From positions 1 through 7,870 of the forward strand of contig JAEDIG010000118.1 of assembly GCA_016292545.1 (NCBI GenBank): a stretch of DNA of 7,870 nucleotides, in the 5' to 3' direction. The stretch is from Bacteroidaceae bacterium (lineage in GTDB: Bacteria; Bacteroidota; Bacteroidia; Bacteroidales; Bacteroidaceae). Made by a program: the position numbers and the translations under genes. Positions 1 through 5,043 of this stretch are shown here, in pieces (position 1 is the first letter of the stretch; every line of letters begins with the position of its first letter). The notes beneath the pieces were generated by a model that was not told the origin of the DNA, did no database searches, and was given only the letters and a program-made list of their open reading frames with translations.

Positions 1-1441
1 CGATGTTGGTGGCATGGCCTATCTGTTCCCACCGGCCGTCCACCCAGGCGTCCACTGCATGCTCCTCCACACGCTCGCCGTTGGTGGCCACAGCCTCCTG
101 CAGCATCACACGGTTGAAGGTAACGGCCCGGGGCATACGCACCTCAAAGGAGCCCTCCACGGGCGTGCCCGTCAGGGGGTCGCCGTCCACGATGGCCGCC
201 GGTGCCTCAGTGCCCTGGGGCAGCAGGTTCTGGCCGTAGGTCTTCCTCACGCGCTCGCCCACGTCAGTGAGCACGTCCACGTCCCTCTGCGCGAAGCGCC
301 CCTCGCGGTTGGGCGGAATGTTGAGCAGGAAGGTGGCGTTGCCGCCCACCGAACGCTCATAGATGTCGAACACATCGTCGGCGCTGCGGGTGCGCTGGCC
401 CGTTTCGTCGCGGTAGAACCAGCCCTCGCGGATGGAGGTGTTGGTTTCGGGCTGCTGGTAGTGGAGGTATTTGCCCTCCTTCAGGCGCTCGCGGCTGCCC
501 AGGTCAACGGCCGTGAGGTCGGCAAAGTGGCTGGCCGTGTCGGGGTCCATCCGGTAGGGGATCACGTTCCATTCCGTGTCGCGGGTGGCACCCGATTCGT
601 TGCCGCACCAGCGCACGTCCTCGCGCCCGAAGATGACAGCATCGGGAGCCAGCGTGCGGATGAGCTTCTTCCAGGCGGCATAGTCGTAGGTCTGTCCGCC
701 CTTGCGCTTGGGATGGGCACCGTCGAACCACAGTTCGTGGATGGGGCCGTATTCCGTGAGCAGCTCGAACAGCTGGTTCAGGAAATATTCGTTGTAGTCG
801 TCCACTTCAAATTCAAACGTGGTGGGGTTGGCAAAGGGGCGTCCCTCCACGGGGCGCGGAATGCGCCGTTTCGTCTTGGGGCTGAGGTTTCCATAGAGGC
901 CGTCGGGGCTCTCTATCTGGAACAGGTCGGCGGGCGAAAGGTAGATGCCCAGCTTCAGGCCGTATTTCCGGCACGACCGGGAGAGCTCGCGCAGCACGTC
1001 GCCCTTGCCGTTCTGGAAGGGCGAGGACATGATGCCGTGGCGCGTGTAGCGGCTCTGCCAGAGCACGAAGCCGTCGTGGTGCTTCACCGTGAGCAGCACC
1101 ATCTTCATGCCTGCCGCCTTCATGGCCTCACACCACTGGTCGGTGTGGAGCTCCTTCAGGTCAAACACCTTGGGGTCTTCCATGCCGTTGCCCCACTCCA
1201 TGCGCGTGAACGTGTTGGGGCCGAAGTGGATAAAGGCAATGAACTCGTTCTGGAGGGCGCTCATCTGGTTGCGCGTGGGCACCACATGGGCAGCCTTGGC
1301 GATGATGGAGGCCTCCGTGTCCTCGGGTGTAATCGCTATCGTATTGGCGAATGCGATGGTATCCGGCTGCTGCGCGTGAGCCGCTCCGGCACACATCAGC
1401 AGTGCGATTGAAAAGGTCTGAAAATGTTTGTGTTGTGTCAT
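1..1441 (-). CDS. Secreted GH29 alpha-L-fucosidase (C-terminus cut by window edge)
   Basis: A glycoside hydrolase family 29 enzyme that removes alpha-linked L-fucose from glycans, probably in the periplasm. The ATG at 1439-1441 opens a frame that stays open to base 1, giving 480 codons without a stop. Residues 1-23 form a type I signal peptide (hydrophobic core IALLMCAGA, cleavage after AHA); the C17 context (LLMC) is a poor lipobox, so a lipoprotein is unlikely. The catalytic barrel covers about residues 50-400, with IHFGPNTF near 71-78, VKHHDGF at 119-125 and the nucleophile motif LWFDGA, whose D240 matches the known GH29 aspartate. E282 (in GNESG) and E290 are candidate acid/base residues; choosing between them needs a structure. 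From about residue 405 a beta-rich C-terminal domain begins (VMLQEAV, then GERVEEHAVDAW), a pattern I associate with GH29 subfamily B (alpha-1,3/1,4-fucosidases). It is transcribed away from its right-hand neighbours from its own promoter. Family call firm; subfamily tentative. Confidence 0.9.
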   Translation of the reverse strand, partial: MTQHKHFQTFSIALLMCAGAAHAQQPDTIAFANTIAITPEDTEASIIAKAAHVVPTRNQMSALQNEFIAFIHFGPNTFTRMEWGNGMEDPKVFDLKELHTDQWCEAMKAAGMKMVLLTVKHHDGFVLWQSRYTRHGIMSSPFQNGKGDVLRELSRSCRKYGLKLGIYLSPADLFQIESPDGLYGNLSPKTKRRIPRPVEGRPFANPTTFEFEVDDYNEYFLNQLFELLTEYGPIHELWFDGAHPKRKGGQTYDYAAWKKLIRTLAPDAVIFGREDVRWCGNESGATRDTEWNVIPYRMDPDTASHFADLTAVDLGSRERLKEGKYLHYQQPETNTSIREGWFYRDETGQRTRSADDVFDIYERSVGGNATFLLNIPPNREGRFAQRDVDVLTDVGERVRKTYGQNLLPQGTEAPAAIVDGDPLTGTPVEGSFEVRMPRAVTFNRVMLQEAVATNGERVEEHAVDAWVDGRWEQIGHATNI

Positions 1442-1518
1442 TCGATATTGTTTTTGTTTAAACATGGGCATTGGGGGCCGTTTCCTGGGAACATGGCCTT
1501 GCAGGCACGCTCCTGAGG

Positions 1519-1527
1519 GCAAAGTTA
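1519..1527 (-). promoter_or_regulatory. Bacteroidetes -7 promoter box for the fucosidase gene
   Basis: Read on the minus strand this is TAACTTTGC, a perfect match to the Bacteroidetes sigma-ABfr -7 consensus TAnnTTTG. It predicts a transcript start near 1511-1514 and a leader of about 70 bases before the ATG at 1441. I see no clear TTG -33 element at the usual spacing. The leader just before the ATG is A-rich (AAACAAAAACAATATCGA) with no Shine-Dalgarno sequence, normal for this phylum. Confidence 0.65.
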
Positions 1528-1534
1528 CAAAAAT

Positions 1535-1548
1535 TCCTGAAATCAGGA
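1535..1548. repeat. Inverted repeat TCCTGA-AA-TCAGGA between divergent promoters
   Basis: Two perfect 6-base arms separated by AA lie between the two outward-facing -7 boxes. A further copy of TCCTGA sits at 1511-1516, over the predicted fucosidase transcript start; with its flanking base it forms a longer-range inverted pair, CTCCTGA (1510-1516) and TCAGGAG (1543-1549). This could be an operator for a regulator acting on one or both promoters. The run GGCTTTTT after it also resembles a weak rightward terminator, but no upstream rightward gene is visible. Confidence 0.4.
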
Positions 1549-1569
1549 GGCTTTTTCAATAAAAAATCA

Positions 1570-1577
1570 TAACTTTG
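1570..1577 (+). promoter_or_regulatory. Bacteroidetes -7 promoter box for the rightward gene run
   Basis: TAACTTTG is an exact match to the Bacteroidetes -7 consensus TAnnTTTG. The expected transcript start is near 1582-1586, about 20 bases before the methyltransferase ATG at 1605. This placement also decides the start codon, because the in-frame TTG at 1575 lies inside the promoter box and cannot be in the transcript. A -33 TTG at good spacing is not obvious. Confidence 0.7.
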
Positions 1578-1604
1578 CACCATAAATACTACACCAAGGT
1601 CATT

Positions 1605-2420
1605 ATGCCAATCATTGAAATAGACTCACTGAGCCACCCGGGTGTGGAGGTGTTCGGCACCCTCACGGAGGCACAGATACGCAACAGGCTGGAGCCGGAA
1701 AAGGGAATCTTCATCGCCGAAAGCCCCAAGGTGATAAAGGTGGCGCTGGACGCCGGATGCGAGCCCCTGAGCCTGCTTTGCGAGCAAAAGCACATCGCGG
1801 GCGACGCCAGGGAAATCATCGGCCGGTGCGCCGGCATTCCCGTGTACACGGGTCCGCGGGAGCTCCTGGCAGCCCTCACCGGCTACACGCTCACGCGCGG
1901 CGTGCTCTGTGCCATGCGCAGGCCGGCCGCCCCCAGTGTGGAGCAGGTGTGCCGCGGGGCCGCCCGCATCGTGGTCATCGACAATGTGGTGGACACCACC
2001 AACATCGGGGCCATCTTCCGCGCAGCCGCCGCCCTGGGCGTCGACGGCGTGCTGCTGACGGCCACCTCATGCGACCCGCTCAACCGCAGGGCCGTGCGCG
2101 TGAGCATGGGCTCGGTGTTCCTGGTGCCCTGGACCTGGCTCCAGGAGCCCGTGTCCTCGCTGCGCCGGCTGGGCCTGCGCACGGCGGCCATGGCGCTCAC
2201 CAGCGATTCCGTGCCCATTGACCACCCTCCCCTCATGCAGGAGCCGCGGCTGGCCATCATCATGGGCAACGAGGGCGACGGCCTGGAGCCGCAGACCATT
2301 GCAGAGGCCGACTATGTGGTGCGCATCCCCATGAGCCACCAGGTGGACTCCCTCAATGTGGCCGCCGCTGCGGCCGTGGCCTTCTGGCAGCTGAGAAGAC
2401 AACAACCGACCGAAGAATAA
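1605..2420 (+). CDS. SpoU/TrmH-family RNA 2'-O-methyltransferase
   Basis: A predicted cytosolic enzyme that transfers a methyl group from S-adenosylmethionine to a ribose 2'-OH in rRNA or tRNA. At 271 residues it matches the family size. Residues 15-100 resemble a SpoU substrate-binding region. The knotted SPOUT catalytic domain follows with three classic motifs: motif 1 at 126-145 (DNVVDTTNIGAIFRAAAALG, with N133 and R139), motif 2 at 217-227 (AIIMGNEGDGL, with N222 and E223) and motif 3 at 241-255 (IPM, then S249-L250-N251-V252). The stretch DPLNRRAVRVSMGSVF at 157-172 is also characteristic. I chose the ATG at 1605 because the upstream in-frame TTG overlaps the promoter. It is the first gene of the rightward run, with a 32-base gap to the SPFH gene. 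The exact RNA target cannot be read from sequence, so no symbol is given. Confidence 0.9.
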   Translation: MPIIEIDSLSHPGVEVFGTLTEAQIRNRLEPEKGIFIAESPKVIKVALDAGCEPLSLLCEQKHIAGDAREIIGRCAGIPVYTGPRELLAALTGYTLTRGVLCAMRRPAAPSVEQVCRGAARIVVIDNVVDTTNIGAIFRAAAALGVDGVLLTATSCDPLNRRAVRVSMGSVFLVPWTWLQEPVSSLRRLGLRTAAMALTSDSVPIDHPPLMQEPRLAIIMGNEGDGLEPQTIAEADYVVRIPMSHQVDSLNVAAAAAVAFWQLRRQQPTEE

Positions 2421-2452
2421 AGAAAGGACTTTAAAAAAAAATTACAGGACTT

Positions 2453-3391
2453 ATGGAAACAAAAGAATTCGAATTCAAGGGAACCACCCTCAACGGTTTC
2501 ATGATGTGCATCATCGACATCGCCCTCTACGCCGTCAGCATCTGGACACTGGTGGAAGGCATCATCGCAAGCGAAAGCAGCCGGCCCTGCGCCCACTGGT
2601 TCTGGATTGCAGGCATCGTGCTCATACTGGCCATTCTGGGCAGCTGCGGGTTCATCCTCCAGGAGCCCAACCAGGCCAAGGTGCTCACCTTCTTCGGCCG
2701 CTATTCGGGCACGTTCATGAAGAACGGCTATTTCTGGGTGAACCCCTTCCTCTCGGCCAAAAGCGTGAGCATGCGCGCCCGCAACCTCAACGCCGAACCC
2801 ATCAAAGTGAACGACAAGATGGGGAACCCCATCATGATAGGGCAGGTGCTGGTGTGGAGGCTGAAGGACACCTACAAGGCCATCTTCGAGATCGACACCG
2901 AGGTGAACGAGGCCACAGGCAATGCAGCGGCACGCATGAACAAGTTCGAACGGTTCGTGGCCGTGCAGAGCGACAGCGCCCTGCGCGAAGTGGCCGGCAT
3001 GTATGCCTACGACGGCGACTCGGACGAAGGCGTGACCCTGCGCGACGGCAGCGACGAAATCAACCAGGTGCTCAAGGACAAGCTCAACGAACGCATGTCC
3101 ATGGCCGGACTGGAAGCCATCGAAGCCCGCATCAACTACCTGGCCTACGCGCCGGAAATCGCAGCCGTCATGCTGCGCCGCCAGCAGGCCGCCGCTATCA
3201 TCACGGCCCGCGAAAAGATTGTGGAGGGTGCCGTGAGCATGGTGAAGATGGCCCTGGACCGCCTGAAAGAAGACAATGTGGTGACGCTCGACGAGGACAA
3301 GAAGGCCGCCATGGTGGGCAACCTGCTCGTGGTGCTCTGCGGCGACGAGCCCGCACAGCCCGTAGTGAACAGCGGCGCTCCCACACATTGA
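2453..3391 (+). CDS. SPFH (stomatin/band 7) domain membrane protein
   Basis: A 312-residue SPFH-domain protein of the stomatin/prohibitin/flotillin superfamily. Such proteins oligomerise on the inner membrane and are thought to organise membrane microdomains or associated proteases; no function specific to this one can be read. Two hydrophobic segments lie at about 16-38 and 49-69. The SPFH domain starts at EPNQAKVLTFFGRYSGT (71-87), continues through GYFWVNPF (92-99) and runs to about 235, ending in AYAPEIAAVMLRRQQAAA (231-248). The remaining C-terminal part is helical and charged, and the tail has LLVVLCGDEPAQPVVNSG (291-308), which I recall as typical of Bacteroidetes members. An AGGA (2446-2449) lies 3 bases before the ATG, too close to be a normal Shine-Dalgarno; AAAGGA also occurs at 2423-2428. 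It sits 32 bases after the methyltransferase and 35 before the oxidoreductase, with no promoter seen in either gap, so co-transcription is likely. Confidence 0.9.
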   Translation: METKEFEFKGTTLNGFMMCIIDIALYAVSIWTLVEGIIASESSRPCAHWFWIAGIVLILAILGSCGFILQEPNQAKVLTFFGRYSGTFMKNGYFWVNPFLSAKSVSMRARNLNAEPIKVNDKMGNPIMIGQVLVWRLKDTYKAIFEIDTEVNEATGNAAARMNKFERFVAVQSDSALREVAGMYAYDGDSDEGVTLRDGSDEINQVLKDKLNERMSMAGLEAIEARINYLAYAPEIAAVMLRRQQAAAIITAREKIVEGAVSMVKMALDRLKEDNVVTLDEDKKAAMVGNLLVVLCGDEPAQPVVNSGAPTH

Positions 3392-3426
3392 GAACTGCAA
3401 AAAACCAGAAACAACAATAAAAAACA

Positions 3427-4407
3427 ATGAAGATAAGCATTGCCGGAAGCGGAAAAATCGTGGGCGAAGTGATGCAGATGCTCCACGACGAGTTCCATGG
3501 GAAAATTGAAATCACAGGCCTCTTTGCACGGGAGCAGAGCAGGCAGAAGGCAGAGGCCCTCTGCCGCCACACAGGGCACAGTGGCACAGTGGTGTACACC
3601 GACTACGACCTGATGCTGCAGCAGTGCGAGGCCGACATCGTGTACATCGCCAATGCCAACCATGTGCACTACACCTATGCCCTGAAAGCCATGCAGACGG
3701 GCCACCATGTGCTGGTGGAGAAACCCGTTGCCGCCAACCGCGCACAAACGGATGCGCTCTACGACTGCGCCCTGCAGCACTGCGTGTTCTGCATTCCGGC
3801 CTACAGCCTGCTCTACATGCCGCTCTACAACCGGCTCTACGGAGTGCTGCCCCAGCTCGGGCGCATACGCATGGTCAACTGCTGCTATGCCCAGTACAGC
3901 AGCCGCTACGACCGCTACCTGAAGGGCGACGTGGCACCGGCCTTCGACCCCGGGCAGGCCGGCGGCGCGCTAATGGATCTGGGCGTGTACAACCTCTGTT
4001 TCACCATCGGCCTGTTCGGCCCTCCCTGCTTCAGCCAGATCGTGTGCAACCGGGGCTACAACGGAGTGGACACCAGCGGATGCATCATCCTGCAATACCC
4101 CGGCTTCTATGCCACCCTCAATGCGGCCAAGGACTGCAACGGCCACAACTTCGGCTCCATACAGGGCGAAAACGGCTACATCGAGGTGAAGGGCAGTGTG
4201 AGCGTGATGGAGAGCGTAACCGTCTGCATCAAAGGCCAGGAACCTGTAGTGTGGACGGCTCCCGCCCACCGCCACCGGCTCAGCTATGAGTTTGAGGAAG
4301 TGCTCCATCTGCTGGAGGACCGCGACCAGTGCCACATCAACATACCGCTGGTGAGCCGCGTGGCCCAGGAGATTGCCATCTGCATCGACCATGCCAAGGT
4401 GAGCTAG
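3427..4407 (+). CDS. Gfo/Idh/MocA-family NAD(P)-dependent oxidoreductase, cysteine-rich
   Basis: A 326-residue cytosolic dehydrogenase of the Gfo/Idh/MocA family, whose members oxidise or reduce sugars, inositols or related compounds with NAD(P). The N-terminal Rossmann fold begins at once (MKISIAGSGKIV; glycines at 7 and 9, the third position of the usual motif not glycine). The family signature VEKP is at 97-100, with catalytic-type K99. The C-terminal alpha/beta domain has GGALMDLGVYNL (179-190); Y188 stands where other members have histidine, as in the dihydrodiol-dehydrogenase-like branch. No signal peptide is seen. Fifteen cysteines (46, 67, 114, 119, 122, 152, 153, 191, 201, 207, 219, 237, 267, 302, 319) are unusually many for a cytosolic enzyme. 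The leader is A-rich (AACAATAAAAAAC) with no Shine-Dalgarno. Substrate unknown; the neighbours give no clear pathway. Confidence 0.88.
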   Translation: MKISIAGSGKIVGEVMQMLHDEFHGKIEITGLFAREQSRQKAEALCRHTGHSGTVVYTDYDLMLQQCEADIVYIANANHVHYTYALKAMQTGHHVLVEKPVAANRAQTDALYDCALQHCVFCIPAYSLLYMPLYNRLYGVLPQLGRIRMVNCCYAQYSSRYDRYLKGDVAPAFDPGQAGGALMDLGVYNLCFTIGLFGPPCFSQIVCNRGYNGVDTSGCIILQYPGFYATLNAAKDCNGHNFGSIQGENGYIEVKGSVSVMESVTVCIKGQEPVVWTAPAHRHRLSYEFEEVLHLLEDRDQCHINIPLVSRVAQEIAICIDHAKVS

Positions 4408-4456
4408 CACCGTACCTATTTATATATTTTTTTATACATTAAACCACAGGACTGAA

Positions 4457-4963
4457 ATGAAAAGAATACTCCTTTCCCTGGCACTGATGGCATCATTGGT
4501 GGCCGGAGCACAGAACGAGCCCACACTGAAGCCCGGCCACAAAGCTCCATGCGTGTGCGCGCCCGACACCCTGGGCAAGATGCACTGCACCAAACGGCTG
4601 TCCAAGGGACGCTATGTGATACTGGACTTCTGGGCCAGCTGGTGTGGCGACTGCAGGCGCGAGATTCCCGCCCTGAAGAAACTGTATGCCCAGTACCCCG
4701 ACAACGGAGAGCGCGTGTGGGTGAGCGTGAGCTTCGACCACAAGAAAGCCGACTGGATGCAACTGCTGCGCAAGGAGCAGTTCCCCTGGCTCCAGCTGAG
4801 CAACGGGAAGCCCTGGAAGGAAAACCCCATCGCCAGGAGATGGGACCTCCACTGGATTCCCACCTTCTTCATCATCGACCCCCAGGGACGCATTGCCGCC
4901 TCCGCCATTACGGCAGAAGAATTGGGGAAAAGATTGCAAGAAATAGGACAGAATGGCCAGTAA
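4457..4963 (+). CDS. Periplasmic TlpA-like thioredoxin-fold protein (WCGDC)
   Basis: A 168-residue exported thioredoxin-fold protein of the TlpA/ResA type, probably a periplasmic thiol-disulfide reductase. Residues 1-18 form a signal peptide (KRILLSLALMASLVAGA, cleavage before QN). The active site is FWASWCGDCRREIP, with C63 and C66; the residue before the second cysteine is Asp rather than the common Pro. The cis-proline loop is WIPTFF with P135, followed by IIDPQGRI, both family hallmarks. Three extra cysteines lie at 32, 34 and 44 before the active site. Length fits a single-domain member without the long N-terminal domain seen in many Bacteroidetes homologues. An AGGA (4448-4451) lies 5 bases before the ATG. 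The 49-base gap upstream is very A/T-rich (4417-4441) and could hold a promoter, but has no TAnnTTTG match. The partner protein is unknown. Confidence 0.9.
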   Translation: MKRILLSLALMASLVAGAQNEPTLKPGHKAPCVCAPDTLGKMHCTKRLSKGRYVILDFWASWCGDCRREIPALKKLYAQYPDNGERVWVSVSFDHKKADWMQLLRKEQFPWLQLSNGKPWKENPIARRWDLHWIPTFFIIDPQGRIAASAITAEELGKRLQEIGQNGQ

Positions 4964-4964
4964 G

Positions 4965-4979
4965 CAGACAATTTGTCTG
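4965..4979. repeat. Perfect 15-base inverted repeat upstream of clpB
   Basis: CAGACAA-T-TTGTCTG has two perfect 7-base arms around a central T. It starts two bases after the thioredoxin stop codon and contains TTTG at 4972-4975, the candidate -33 element of the clpB promoter. With almost no loop and no following T-tract it is a poor terminator. An operator is the better guess. Confidence 0.5.
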
Positions 4980-5005
4980 ATTCACAGCGGTTTGCACCAT
5001 TTTTG
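4972..5005 (+). promoter_or_regulatory. Candidate clpB promoter (TTTG ... CATTTTTG)
   Basis: CATTTTTG at 4998-5005 matches the Bacteroidetes -7 consensus TAnnTTTG except at the first base. A TTTG at 4972-4975 lies 22 bases upstream, near the expected -33 position. Transcription would start around 5010-5014, giving a leader of about 30 bases. The leader is A-rich before the ATG and lacks a Shine-Dalgarno. The match is imperfect, so this is a suggestion; clpB could also be read from the upstream genes. Confidence 0.35.
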
Positions 5006-5043
5006 CCGTTCATTGGGCAGAAACGATAAAAACAAACCGCATT

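Noticed and set aside
14..1411. A 465-codon plus-strand open frame at the left edge
   Set aside because: It is in register opposite the fucosidase gene, which carries clear GH29 motifs and a signal peptide. The same codon-bias explanation applies.
1535..1556. TCCTGA-AA-TCAGGA followed by GGCTTTTT as a rightward terminator
   Set aside because: No rightward gene lies upstream, the loop is only two bases, and it sits between two divergent promoters; an operator is more plausible.
1575..1604. An upstream TTG start for the methyltransferase adding 10 residues
   Set aside because: The TTG is inside the TAACTTTG promoter box and would not be transcribed; the ATG at 1605 fits the family N-terminus.
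2312..3427. A 371-codon minus-strand open frame opposite the SPFH gene
   Set aside because: It is again in register opposite a gene with clear family motifs, and its product is histidine-rich low-complexity sequence with no domain.
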